Shown here one piece after another: positions 1-8,535 of a stretch of DNA of 64,000 nucleotides (position 1 is its first letter; every line of letters begins with the position of its first letter). The stretch is from G963665185 sp049723905 (GTDB taxonomy: Bacteria > Desulfobacterota > Desulfovibrionia > Desulfovibrionales > Desulfovibrionaceae), in NCBI RefSeq assembly GCF_049723905.1, contig NZ_JBJKFD010000001.1:124001-188000 (forward strand), in the 5' to 3' direction. The notes under the pieces are model-generated. The model was not told the origin of the DNA and searched no databases. It worked only from the letters and a program-made list of their open reading frames with translations. The position numbers were made by a program, and so were the translations under genes.

Positions 1-1
1 C

Positions 2-355
2 CCGGGCGACGAACTGTCGTCGGAAAACAGCTACACCATTTTGTATACCGAGGCGGGATGCAGCTACCGGGCGATATTCCAACGGCTGCTCGAAGAACGG
101 GGTGTTGGTACCGACAATGTCATTGAAACCGCAAGCCTCGAGGTCATCAAGCAGTACATATTGTGCGGCATGGGTGTTTCGTTTCTGCCGACCGTTGTCG
201 TGCAAAAGGAATTGGCTGCGGGCGAGCTGAAGCATGTTCCCTGGCAGACCTTGGACCCTGTCGTCATTCAAATTGTCCGGCACAAGGACAAGTGGATTTC
301 GCCCGCCATGGCCGCGTTTACCCGTATTCTTCAGGAGGAGGCCCGTCGCTGGTGA
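2..355 (+). CDS. LysR-family transcriptional regulator, C-terminal part (cut by window edge)
   Basis: The reading frame is open from base 2 to a TGA at 353-355, so the N-terminal winged-helix domain lies outside the window. The visible ~117 residues look like the second half of a LysR effector-binding domain. There is a helix ending in ASLEVIKQYILCGMGVSFLP, followed by a short strand-rich tail with VPW, as in many LysR proteins. The gene runs toward the ABC-like operon that begins at 529, about 170 bases downstream. It may regulate that operon, but this is only inferred from position. No helix-turn-helix can be seen here. Confidence 0.8.
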   Translation, partial: PGDELSSENSYTILYTEAGCSYRAIFQRLLEERGVGTDNVIETASLEVIKQYILCGMGVSFLPTVVVQKELAAGELKHVPWQTLDPVVIQIVRHKDKWISPAMAAFTRILQEEARRW

Positions 356-528
356 GCCATAGGGCATGAAGTGGGAGTCACTGGAAAATCTGCATTCTGT
401 TTGTATTCTCTTGGCAACTGGTGCACGTTTTGCAAAAAATCGCCAAGACATGCGTGGAAGGGATATTTAGCTACATTTTTGTGTTTTCTTCAGAATTGTC
501 TCATATTTTCGCCACAAAAAGGAGCATT

Positions 529-1554
529 ATGAAGACTCTTGACCAACTCATGGCCTCGGTTATCGCTTCGGGCCAACAGGATACTCCGGATTCCGGCGAT
601 CTCGACCTGCTGCTGTATTCTCCCTGTCCGGTCAAGCTGGCGGTCAAGGATCGGCTCGATGCCATTGTTTTGGAATCCGAAGCCGCAGGCGACCCGCTCA
701 ATATCCACATTCCCATGGGCTGCACCTCGGTGGACCCGTTCGATCCCCTTTACCTGGAGACCGACCCTGACAGGCTGCCGGACATTATTGCCTCCATCGG
801 TTTCGGCGATTTTTTCAGAAAGGGATTTGCCGAACGTTTCGTGAATACCGGACTGTTTGAAGCCGTGCTGCCGGAAAGCGTTCATCCTTTGCATAAGGAA
901 GCGGGAATAGTGGACCCGGAGGGGCGCTACACGGTGTACTCCCTTACTCCCTATATATTCATGGTGGATACGACCCGGTTGGGCGATTTGCCGCTGCCCC
1001 GCCGCTGGGAAGATCTGCTGCACCCGCGTTACCGGGGGCAGATCAACATGTGTGGCGACGGCGACGACATGGCGGACGCGGCCCTGATGTGCATCTACAA
1101 GGAGTTCGGCATGGAGGGCGTTGAAAAGCTGGCCGCCAATGCCCACGGCCTCATGCACTCCTCGCACATGGGCAAATCCGGTGGAGCGTCCAAGGCCGGA
1201 GGAATCTACATACTTCCGTACTTTTTTGCGGAAACCTCGCAGCAGCCGGAACATATGCGGGTGATCTGGCCCGAAGACGGCACGGCCGCCAGTCCCATCT
1301 ATTTTCTTGCCAAGCGCACGGCCCGCCCCCGGCTGGACAAGCTGCTGGATTTTTTTACCAGAGGATTCGGCCAGATCCAAAGCGCCCGCTGGTTTCTGCC
1401 TTTGGGTGGTCCCTTGCCCGAGAGCCTGCCTGCCGAGGCCCGCATCAAGTGGGTGGGCTGGGATTTCATCCGCAGGCATGACGTAACAGCCGTGCGTGAT
1501 GAACTGAACAGTACCTTCAGGCGCTTGGTGAAGGAAACGCCGTGCGACTCGTAA
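529..1554 (+). CDS. Substrate-binding-protein homologue without signal peptide
   Basis: 341 residues. I chose the ATG at 529 because AAAGGAG lies just upstream; an earlier in-frame GTG at 421 lacks this. The fold resembles iron(III)/spermidine-type periplasmic binding proteins, with an N-terminal strand followed by PCPVK, and later GGIYILPYFF and GWDFIRRHD. The N terminus (MKTLDQLMAS...) is hydrophilic and has no signal peptide or lipobox, so the protein should stay in the cytoplasm. Several cysteines could bind metal or a cofactor (PCPVK, MGCTSV, MCGDGD, a C-terminal PCDS). It overlaps the next gene by 13 bases and is the first gene of a three-gene operon. Family resemblance is fairly sure; the ligand is unknown. 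Confidence 0.75.
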   Translation: MKTLDQLMASVIASGQQDTPDSGDLDLLLYSPCPVKLAVKDRLDAIVLESEAAGDPLNIHIPMGCTSVDPFDPLYLETDPDRLPDIIASIGFGDFFRKGFAERFVNTGLFEAVLPESVHPLHKEAGIVDPEGRYTVYSLTPYIFMVDTTRLGDLPLPRRWEDLLHPRYRGQINMCGDGDDMADAALMCIYKEFGMEGVEKLAANAHGLMHSSHMGKSGGASKAGGIYILPYFFAETSQQPEHMRVIWPEDGTAASPIYFLAKRTARPRLDKLLDFFTRGFGQIQSARWFLPLGGPLPESLPAEARIKWVGWDFIRRHDVTAVRDELNSTFRRLVKETPCDS

Positions 1555-2243
1555 CCGTTGCCGGGCCGCCTTCATGCGGCAAGACCTCCATACTGACCAA
1601 GGCCTGCTCCGAACTCATGCGCCAGGGCGTCTCCTGTGCCGTGGTCAAATTCGACTGTTTGCAGACAAAGGACGACGAAACCTATGCCGAGGCAGGTATT
1701 CCAGCCACGGCTGCTCTCTCCGGCGGACTGTGTCCCGACCATTTTTTTGCCACCAATCTGGAGGAGGCGTTTGCCTGGGCAGAGGGCACAGGGGCCGAGT
1801 GCTGCATCATTGAAACCGCAGGGCTGTGCAACCGGTGTTCTCCCCACTTGCGTGGGGCGCTGGGGCTGTGCGTCATCGACAACCTCATGGGCATCGAGGC
1901 ACCCAAGAAGATCGGGCCCATGCTGCGGCTGGCCGATCTGGTGCTGGTCACCAAGGGGGATCTCGTTTCCCAGGCCGAGCGCGAAGTCTACCGCCACCGC
2001 ATCCGGCAGATGAATTCCAAGGCCATCATCCGGCACATCAACGGACTTACAGGCCAGGGATGCCGCGACCTGGCCACCATACTCGCCATGGCGCCGTCCA
2101 TCGGCTCGGTTACGGAGATGCGCCTCCGTTTTGCCATGCCTGCGGCGGTCTGTTCCTATTGTCTGAGCGAAACCCGCATCGGCAACCGCTATCAGAAGGG
2201 CAATGTAAAGAAGGCAACTTTCGGAGGCGGCCATGAGCGGTGA
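1542..2243 (+). CDS. HypB/UreG-like P-loop GTPase
   Basis: 233 residues starting at a GTG that lies inside the end of the upstream gene. Residues 8-15 (GPPSCGKT) form the Walker A loop. The stretch ETAGLCNRCSPH (about residues 91-102) sits where HypB and UreG carry their metal-binding Cys/His next to switch II. VTKGDLV near residue 140 resembles the guanine-specificity motif. The C-terminal region has a second Cys pair (CSYC, about 204-207). Family knowledge points to nucleotide-driven insertion of a metal or cofactor into an enzyme. The overlap with neighbours on both sides implies translational coupling. The exact metal and client are not visible. Confidence 0.75.
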   Translation: MRLVTVAGPPSCGKTSILTKACSELMRQGVSCAVVKFDCLQTKDDETYAEAGIPATAALSGGLCPDHFFATNLEEAFAWAEGTGAECCIIETAGLCNRCSPHLRGALGLCVIDNLMGIEAPKKIGPMLRLADLVLVTKGDLVSQAEREVYRHRIRQMNSKAIIRHINGLTGQGCRDLATILAMAPSIGSVTEMRLRFAMPAAVCSYCLSETRIGNRYQKGNVKKATFGGGHER

Positions 2244-3009
2244 TTTCTTGACCTTGAAGAGCCTGACCGTCACGGCGGGGCAGGACAAGTCCGGGCGTGA
2301 TGAAAAACTGGATATTGTATTTTTGCCTGGAGAAATAACGGCGCTGCTCGGCCCTACCGGATCTGGCAAAAGCCGCTTTCTGTACGACATCGAATCCCTT
2401 GCCGACCGCGATACACCTTCGAACCGCTGCGTGCTGCTGGACGGAACCAAACCCGACGCGGACCGTCGGTTCGAGTTGCAGGGCAGGCTGGTGGCACAAC
2501 TTACCCAGAACATGAATTTCGTTCTGGACATGGGAGTGCGCGACTTCATCCGTACCCATGCGGAAAGCCGTGGAACGGACGATCCGACCGCCACAGCCGA
2601 AAAAGTCATCCAGGCGGCCAATGAACTGGCCGGGGAACCTTTTCAGGTGGATACCCAGCTCACCCAGCTTTCGGGCGGCCAGTCCCGTGCCCTGATGATT
2701 GCCGACGCAGCCTTGTTGAGCTGGTCGCCCATTCTTCTCATCGATGAAATAGAAAACGCGGGCGTGGACAAGACCCGGGCTTTGGAGCTGCTGGTCAAAA
2801 GCGACAAGATCGTGGTTATTGCCACGCACGACCCGGTGCTGGCGCTTTCCGCCAACCGGCGTCTGGTGTTCGAGCACGGTTCGGTGCGCGCCATCATGGA
2901 GCGTTCTGCCGAAGAGGAACGGCTGCTGGTTCGGCTGGAGGAGATGGAAGCGGAGTATTCGCGCATAAGGTCGTGTCTCAGACGGGGCACCCCTGTGTCG
3001 GGCGGCTGA
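2233..3009 (+). CDS. Soluble ABC-type ATPase of the three-gene operon
   Basis: 258 residues. Walker A is GPTGSGKS (about 40-47), the signature is LSGGQSRA (146-153), Walker B is ILLIDE (167-172) and the switch histidine is in ATHDP (about 199). After Walker B the protein reads IDEIENAGVDK rather than the DEPTSALD common in importers. The gene overlaps the GTPase gene by 11 bases. No membrane permease follows; the operon ends in a palindromic repeat. The lack of a permease and the unexported binding protein suggest an energy-using maturation step rather than transport. That role is an inference. Confidence 0.8.
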   Translation: MSGDFLTLKSLTVTAGQDKSGRDEKLDIVFLPGEITALLGPTGSGKSRFLYDIESLADRDTPSNRCVLLDGTKPDADRRFELQGRLVAQLTQNMNFVLDMGVRDFIRTHAESRGTDDPTATAEKVIQAANELAGEPFQVDTQLTQLSGGQSRALMIADAALLSWSPILLIDEIENAGVDKTRALELLVKSDKIVVIATHDPVLALSANRRLVFEHGSVRAIMERSAEEERLLVRLEEMEAEYSRIRSCLRRGTPVSGG

Positions 3010-3128
3010 AAAAGGCGCGTTGGCTGCGTTGCTTCGGAATATTTAAGCCGCTCATGTACTTAAGAGTACACTTCGCGTTTAAATATTCCTCGCGCCTTGC
3101 TTTCACACCTTTTTGAACCGCCCGACAG
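3002..3128. repeat. Long palindromic intergenic repeat (hairpin)
   Basis: The outer arms are GGCGGCTGAAAAAGG and a matching CCTTTTTGAACCGCC, with inner arms GGAATATTTAA and TTTAAATATTCC. The centre is a small palindrome, GTACT-TAAG-AGTAC. The whole element could fold into one long stem of about 125 bases just after the ABC ATPase stop codon. A related partial left arm with the same GGCTGCGTTGCTT follows at 3192-3204. It resembles the two copies near 9.4 kb. It may also stop transcription, though there is no U-tract. Confidence 0.7.
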
Positions 3129-3271
3129 GACGTACTTTTCTTGGCGTCTGCTTGCGCGGGGAGCGTTCGGGGAAGGGAAAAAAGGCAGGGCGGCTGCGTT
3201 GCTTTGAAAGGCTTTTCCTTTTGTTTTCCACTTGTTGGGGCAAATCAGACAGAGAAATTTGACCGTATGCC

Positions 3272-4522
3272 TTACGCCTGTTCGTCCGGTTTCAGGCAGG
3301 TAATATTGTCCTGCGACGGGTCGGCGATATAAATGCAAATCTGGTTTCTTCCATTTTCCTTGCTCTTGTAGAGAGCTTTGTCTGCACGTTGGACAAGGTT
3401 TTCCGCTGACGTGTTGTTATCCGGAACCATCGTTGTCACTCCAAGACTCAGCGTGACGATTTTTCCCGCCGTGGACGTTTTGTGAGGGATGTTCATTTTT
3501 CGCATATGATCTTGGAGTGTCTCGGCCACGTTGCGGGCTCCATTTTCCCCTGTATTCGGCAGTATCATCACGAATTCCTCCCCGCCGTAGCGGGCTGAAA
3601 TATCCGAACCTCTTCCGCCGGACTTTCTGAACACATTCGCCACAGCCCGTATGCAGTCGTCTCCGGCCTGGTGCCCATAGGTGTCGTTGAAATTTTTAAA
3701 GCAGTCTATGTCGGCCATTATCAGGGAAAGAGGATGGGAAGTCCGCTGCAAACGGCTGAATTCTTCCAGCAGTTTCCTGTCAAAGTATCTTCTGTTGTAG
3801 AGATTGGTAAGCCCGTCCTGGTTGGCGATATTGGCGATGTGCCTGTTGGCGTCCCTCAGGTCGCGTTCCATGCGGTGGGCGTTGAGAATGATCAACGACT
3901 GGGTAATGCCTACCACGGCCACGGTTGTCATTATAATCAGAATACACTGGAATATTTCGGATTCTTGCATGAAACTGTGCGGTGTCCCTTGCAAGGATGT
4001 TACAATGATCCGGAGAACAGCCGAGGAAAGGGCAAACGAAATCATCGTGATGAGCAACCAGTTCTGGCTTTCGAGAACTGCCGGAACAAAACGATAGGCA
4101 ATATAAAGTGCTTCGCTAAAAAGTATCGCCAATAGAATGCTTATGCATATGACGCGTGCAAACAGATTTGGATGAATATATGTTGCTATGAAAAATGTGC
4201 CCCAGTACGCGATAAGCAGGAGCGAATAGAAAACAGGATTTTTCTCCTGAACATTGAGAAATTTTTCCAGACCACGTGTCAGCATGTACGGCATTGCAAG
4301 TATGAGAAAATTTGCGCAAAGAATGGTCAGAAAATCGGGGAGAATGCCCCGGAGTGCAATTAATGCGGCTCCAAGGCTTATACATATGAAACCGATGGTC
4401 CAGTTGTGGAATCCTGGGTATGTTTTTCTCGCTATGGAATGGTACAGCATTATGCCTGCTGTGGTCATCGAAACAATCGCTCCGGAGACCATAACAGTTC
4501 GTATATCGAGTGAGTACACCAT
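3272..4522 (-). CDS. Membrane-bound diguanylate cyclase (GGDEF)
   Basis: 416 residues; AAAGGAAA lies upstream of the ATG. The first ~210 residues are strongly hydrophobic and look like about seven transmembrane helices. A coiled linker (NAHRMERDLRDANRHIANIA) leads into a GGDEF domain that starts with DGLTNLYNRRYFD. The active-site motif is RYGGEEF. RGSD five residues before it fits the inhibitory product-binding I-site. This predicts synthesis of c-di-GMP from two GTP, with feedback inhibition. The input signal sensed by the membrane part is unknown. It appears to be transcribed alone. Confidence 0.93.
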   Translation of the reverse strand: MVYSLDIRTVMVSGAIVSMTTAGIMLYHSIARKTYPGFHNWTIGFICISLGAALIALRGILPDFLTILCANFLILAMPYMLTRGLEKFLNVQEKNPVFYSLLLIAYWGTFFIATYIHPNLFARVICISILLAILFSEALYIAYRFVPAVLESQNWLLITMISFALSSAVLRIIVTSLQGTPHSFMQESEIFQCILIIMTTVAVVGITQSLIILNAHRMERDLRDANRHIANIANQDGLTNLYNRRYFDRKLLEEFSRLQRTSHPLSLIMADIDCFKNFNDTYGHQAGDDCIRAVANVFRKSGGRGSDISARYGGEEFVMILPNTGENGARNVAETLQDHMRKMNIPHKTSTAGKIVTLSLGVTTMVPDNNTSAENLVQRADKALYKSKENGRNQICIYIADPSQDNITCLKPDEQA

Positions 4523-4820
4523 CAGTTTCCTTTCAAGAGAAGATTAATGCTTTGCTGGTACCATATAGCGAAGGGGATTATTCTTTCTTCTGTTGTCTCC
4601 GGGTGGATGTGCATTGCTCCTTTTTCTTGTCGGAACCGGGTGCTGGTTCAACAAGCTGTTTTCCGGAAGAGCGCTCCGGCAATTTTGCGTGACTATATTT
4701 AGCACAGAGCACATGGCTGTGTACACAAAATGTGCACAATCAAGATTTGCTGAGGCGTTATGGAAGGGCAGTCGGTGGATTAAAAATTCAACAGGCTTTC
4801 ACCTCGATCTCCCTATTCTT
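4523..4820. other. Non-coding gap of 298 bases
   Basis: This stretch separates the start of the cyclase gene from the end of the phosphoesterase gene, both on the minus strand. A short inverted repeat (GAACC/GGTTC, near 4635-4651) is visible, but it has no U-tract. No convincing reading frame or RNA gene was found. Confidence 0.5.
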
Positions 4821-5582
4821 TTATTCGGCACGTCCCGACGTAAGAAATTGGGCCCAGTCATCACGCTGTCTTTGCCGGGCAAGCGAAGCGGCCCTGTGGT
4901 GGTCGTAAGGAACTTTTATCTGCCGAACCTCCCAACCTTTTCGATTTTTTTCGAGGAGTGCATAGGATGCATGGGGACAGAAATTTTCCATGGCATGGGG
5001 AAACGGTTCATCATCCGAGTAGGCGGGCAGCCCCACGCTGCCTGGATTAACCACAAGCTGTCCGTTGCCAAGTGCCACAGTGCGCGGAATATGTGTATGA
5101 CCGCAAAGGATAAGCTCCTCTGTCCTGCCCGCCAGGGACGACGTGATGTCGTCGTCTGAACGCATGGCGGGATGGCCGGAGGCAACGTCTTCCAGAAGAT
5201 ATTCCATGTCGTTTATCGGGGAACCGTGACACATGAGTATGTCGCTTTCCGGACAATACAGAGACGGCAGGGAAGCCAGCCATGCCAACGGCTCGGTGCC
5301 AAGGTCGTCCAAGACGAATTGCATCGTCGGGTTGGCGGCGGTTTCTGCAGGAGTCGCCTCCAGAATTTGGCGGTCCTGGTTGCCCAAGATAGTCAGGATG
5401 GTCAGGTTGGTGGGCATGGAGAGGCTTTGCAGCAATTCCCAGGTGGCACGTGGAGCAATGGGGCCGTAAAAAATATCCCCAAGGTTGAACAGCAGCTCCA
5501 CCCCGTTGGCCTTGGCATTTTCCAAAACGGCTTCTAGTGCAAAACAATTGCCGTGGATGTCCGATAGAACAGCGATTTTCAT
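4821..5582 (-). CDS. Metallophosphoesterase of the YfcE/MJ0936 type
   Basis: 253 residues with GGAG upstream of the ATG. The calcineurin-like metal site is readable in order: DIHGN near the N terminus (MKIAVLSDIHGNCFALEAV), GDIFYGP, LGNQD, then CHGSP and CGHTHIP. VNPGSVGLP follows, as in this phosphodiesterase family. The protein is expected to be a soluble phosphodiesterase with two metal ions. Its substrate cannot be read from the sequence. It stands alone, downstream of nothing obviously related. Confidence 0.88.
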   Translation of the reverse strand: MKIAVLSDIHGNCFALEAVLENAKANGVELLFNLGDIFYGPIAPRATWELLQSLSMPTNLTILTILGNQDRQILEATPAETAANPTMQFVLDDLGTEPLAWLASLPSLYCPESDILMCHGSPINDMEYLLEDVASGHPAMRSDDDITSSLAGRTEELILCGHTHIPRTVALGNGQLVVNPGSVGLPAYSDDEPFPHAMENFCPHASYALLEKNRKGWEVRQIKVPYDHHRAASLARQRQRDDWAQFLTSGRAE

Positions 5583-5783
5583 GGACGTATCTCCAGGGAA
5601 GAAGTTCTCGGAGGCAGGCTAAAAATAGGTGTGTCGCGCCCGTGGAATTTATTTGATGGAATTTATTTTGTGCTAGGAAAATCAGGAACGCGACACGACA
5701 CAATAGTGGGCACAATGAGGTGTGGCCTTACATTCGGGAGCGGTGGAAGCGCACCTGAAAACCGTATTTTCAGGGCGGTAATT

Positions 5784-5810
5784 CCGCAAAGTACCCGGGG
5801 TACTTTGCGG
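5784..5810 (-). terminator. Perfect hairpin downstream of smpB
   Basis: CCGCAAAGTACC pairs with GGTACTTTGCGG across a CGG loop, giving a 12-bp stem nine bases after the smpB stop codon. No clear U-tract follows on the minus strand. It may therefore act as an RNA-end stabiliser or a weak terminator. A second smaller hairpin (CCTGAAAA/TTTTCAGG) lies near 5755-5774. Confidence 0.5.
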
Positions 5811-5818
5811 AGGTAATG

Positions 5819-6280
5819 CTAAAAATTAACCATTTGCCGTTTGGTTTCGCGGTCTATGTCGCGCTGCTTGAGTTCCTGCTTGCGGTCGTAGGTCTTTTTG
5901 CCGCGTGCCAGGGCTATCTCCACCTTGAAGCGGCCATGGACCAGGTAAATCTTGGTGGGAATGACGGCCAATCCCTTCTGATCCACCTTGGCGGATAACT
6001 GCGTTATCTCACGCGTGTGCAAAAGCAGCTTGCGCGGCCGCTCCGGGTCGTGCTCGCTGTATCCCGAGTGGTCGTAGGGCGCAATATGGACCCCCACGAG
6101 CCAGGCTTCGTTGTTGCGGAACTGGATATGGCCGTCCTTGAAGCTGATTTTCCCTTGGCGCATGGATTTTACTTCCGTGCCGACCAGGGACATTCCAGCC
6201 TCGAAGATTTCGAGAAATTCGTATTCGTGCCGTGCTTTTTTGTTCACGGCCACGGTTTTATGCGGCTTTTTAGGGGGCAT
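5819..6280 (-). CDS. smpB: SsrA-binding protein SmpB
   Basis: 153 residues. SmpB binds tmRNA and brings it to stalled ribosomes for trans-translation. Family features are NKKARHEYEFLE, EAGMSLVGTEVKSMR, DGHIQFRNNEAWLVGVHI and a basic C-terminal tail (KQELKQRDIDRETKRQ). I chose the ATG at 6280 because AAGGAAA precedes it at good spacing; an ATG at 6295 would add five residues. The start overlaps the end of ptsI, so the two are coupled. The tmRNA gene itself is not in this window. Confidence 0.95.
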   Translation of the reverse strand: MPPKKPHKTVAVNKKARHEYEFLEIFEAGMSLVGTEVKSMRQGKISFKDGHIQFRNNEAWLVGVHIAPYDHSGYSEHDPERPRKLLLHTREITQLSAKVDQKGLAVIPTKIYLVHGRFKVEIALARGKKTYDRKQELKQRDIDRETKRQMVNF

Positions 6281-8063
6281 TGCCGTTTCCTTCATCGCTT
6301 TCCAACAGGGAACTGAAAAAGGTCAGTTCCTCGGGGAAGCGTTGGTAAATTATGTCTTTAACCAGACGGTTTGTACGCGAAACCGTGCTGGAAGTAAGTA
6401 CGAGTTTGAGCAGCGAGGCACATTCCTCCGTGGTTGTTTGCCGGATGATGCGCTTTATGCCCGGAATGGCCTGCGGGTTGAGGCTCAGGCAGTCGATGTG
6501 CATGCCGATGAGAATGGGAACGCAGAACGGGTCTGCCGCCATTTCGCCGCACAGGGATATCTCGATGCCCGCCTTGTGGGCCGCGTCCACGGCGTGTTTG
6601 ATGCTGCGTACAATGGCCGGATGGAGCGGCTGGTACAGATAGGACACATGGTTGTTGGTCCTGTCTATGCCCAACGTGTACTGGATGAGGTCGTTGGTGC
6701 CGATGCTGAAAAAGTCGACTTCGCGGGCCAGGAATTCGGATACCATGACGGCGCTGGGCAGCTCGACCATTATGCCGGTGGGCAGATCCGGGTTGAAAGC
6801 GACGCCTTCCATAGCCAGCTCGCGGCGGCATTCCGAAAGCATGTTCTTGGCGTAGCGCAGTTCCTTGAGCCCGGAGATCATGGGGAACATGACCCGGACG
6901 TTGCCCTGGGTGGCTGCGCGGAGAATGGCCCGAAGCTGGGTTTTGAAAATCTTCGGGTGGCGCATGCAAAAACGTATGGCGCGCAACCCGAGCGTCGGGT
7001 TGGTCTCTTCCAGCGCTCCAAAGGAGGAAATCATCTTGTCCGCGCCCAGGTCCAACGTGCGAATGGTCAGCGGCCGCGGATTGAGAATGGAGGCCAGCTC
7101 GGAATATTCTTCGTAGAGTTCCGTTTCCGTGGGCAGGTCCCTGCGGTTCATGTACTTGTATTCGGTACGCAGCAGGCCCACGCCTTCGCCGCCGTTGTCC
7201 AACACCTGCGCCACTTCCTCGAACAGCTCTATGTTGGCCAGGATGCGCAGGGAATGACCGTCCCTGGTTTCGCCGGGCAGGTGACAGAAACGGATGATGC
7301 TTTTCTGGTAGTCGTGGAACTGATCGCTGAGCTCTTCGTATTGCGCAAGTTCATCTTCGCTTGGATCGACGAGGATCTTTCCCTTGAATCCGTCGACAAC
7401 CACCAGATCGCCATCCGAGACCTTTTCCTCAAGGTCGGATACGCCGACGACCGCCGGAATTTGCAGAGAGCGGGCCAGGATGCCGGTGTGCGAGGTCTTG
7501 GCGCCCAGCGTGGTTACAAGGCTCATGATGCGGGTAACCTCCAGCTCCACGGTGTCTGCCGGGGAGAGGTCGTGCGCCATAAGCACCACGCGGCCTTCAA
7601 GAGCCTGCAGGTCTTTCTTCCCGCCAAGCAGCTGGTCCATGATGCGGCCGGCCACAATACGAATGTCGCCCAGGCGTTCACGGAAATATGGGTCGTCCAG
7701 TGATTCAAAGACACGGCCAAGTTCATCCACGGCCTTTTCCAAGGCCCATTCGGCGTTGATGGCGTGTTTTTCCAGAATGTCCGCAGCGGTTTTGGAAAGT
7801 TTGGGGTCCCGCACAATCATGATGTGCGAGTCGATGATAAGACCGTGCTCCTGCAGTTCGGCAGGCACGTTGGCGCGAATTTCCTCAAGCTGCGCAGCAG
7901 TGGCGGCAAAGGCCTTGTTGAGGCGTTCCAGCTCCCTTGCTATGCGGCGTGGGGATATGATGCGGCGGGGCAGGCGTTCGTACCGGTTTCTATTGAGAAA
8001 GAGCGCCTTGCCGATGGAGACTCCGGCTGAAACCGGAATGCCGCGAATGATTGTCCTGGCCAT
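6270..8063 (-). CDS. ptsI: PTS enzyme I (phosphoenolpyruvate-protein phosphotransferase)
   Basis: 597 residues from the ATG at 8063 (MARTIIRGIPVSAGVSIG); a longer frame start at 8135 lacks family support. Enzyme I takes phosphate from phosphoenolpyruvate and passes it to HPr. The phospho-histidine is in the motif TLGAKTSHTGILARS. The PEP-binding barrel shows GVGLLRTEY, MFPMISGLKELR and SIGTNDLIQYTLGIDR with the catalytic Cys in SLCGEMAADP. The gene follows ptsH and the EIID gene in one minus-strand operon and overlaps smpB. Confidence 0.97.
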   Translation of the reverse strand: MARTIIRGIPVSAGVSIGKALFLNRNRYERLPRRIISPRRIARELERLNKAFAATAAQLEEIRANVPAELQEHGLIIDSHIMIVRDPKLSKTAADILEKHAINAEWALEKAVDELGRVFESLDDPYFRERLGDIRIVAGRIMDQLLGGKKDLQALEGRVVLMAHDLSPADTVELEVTRIMSLVTTLGAKTSHTGILARSLQIPAVVGVSDLEEKVSDGDLVVVDGFKGKILVDPSEDELAQYEELSDQFHDYQKSIIRFCHLPGETRDGHSLRILANIELFEEVAQVLDNGGEGVGLLRTEYKYMNRRDLPTETELYEEYSELASILNPRPLTIRTLDLGADKMISSFGALEETNPTLGLRAIRFCMRHPKIFKTQLRAILRAATQGNVRVMFPMISGLKELRYAKNMLSECRRELAMEGVAFNPDLPTGIMVELPSAVMVSEFLAREVDFFSIGTNDLIQYTLGIDRTNNHVSYLYQPLHPAIVRSIKHAVDAAHKAGIEISLCGEMAADPFCVPILIGMHIDCLSLNPQAIPGIKRIIRQTTTEECASLLKLVLTSSTVSRTNRLVKDIIYQRFPEELTFFSSLLESDEGNGNAP

Positions 8064-8206
8064 TGCTAGCGTCGCACTCCTGTGGCTTATCCTGAAAAAA
8101 CGTGGCCAATTTGGTGTAGGCCGTTCGCTGGGCAACGTATGTTATTCGCGAGGTGCCGCCGGTGCGGAGTGGTGTTCCCACCGGCGGCGCCAGGCGATGG
8201 AGTTTT

Positions 8207-8515
8207 TCAATCCTCGTCGAATTGATTGTGAAACAGGGTTTCCAAACGGTCCAGAGCCTGGACTGCGTCGCAGCCTTTGGCCCGCATGACCAGATTGGTT
8301 CCAGGTGCGGCGGCCAAAGTCAGGATGTCGAGAATGCTTTTGGCATCCACTTCCTGTCCGGCGGCTTTCAGCACTATGGTGCAGTCGAACTTCTGGGCTT
8401 CCTGGGCAAGCTTTGCGGCGGGGCGCGCATGCAGGCCAAGCTCTCCGGTCACATGGACGTGCCGGACCAGGAAGCCGTTGTCGTTTTCGTCTGCAGTGTT
8501 TTGATTTTCGAGCAT
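8207..8515 (-). CDS. ptsH: Phosphocarrier protein HPr
   Basis: 102 residues starting at the ATG at 8515, with AGAGG upstream. The phosphorylated histidine is in GLHARPAAKL (about residues 27-36). The Ser-46 region is DAKSILDILTLAA, so regulatory serine phosphorylation is conceivable, but I saw no HPr kinase here. The N terminus carries a short acidic extension (MLENQNTADENDNG) compared with typical 85-90 residue HPr. It sits 20 bases after the EIID gene and upstream of ptsI. Confidence 0.95.
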   Translation of the reverse strand: MLENQNTADENDNGFLVRHVHVTGELGLHARPAAKLAQEAQKFDCTIVLKAAGQEVDAKSILDILTLAAAPGTNLVMRAKGCDAVQALDRLETLFHNQFDED

Positions 8516-8535
8516 TTCAACCTCTATTTTCTTGG

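Noticed and set aside
490..1575. Long minus-strand frame opposite the binding-protein gene
   Set aside because: Rich in His, Gly and Arg with no family blocks; a mirror of codon bias in the plus-strand gene.
6111..7703. 530-codon plus-strand frame opposite ptsI
   Set aside because: ptsI is certain from its motifs; the opposite frame is a shadow.
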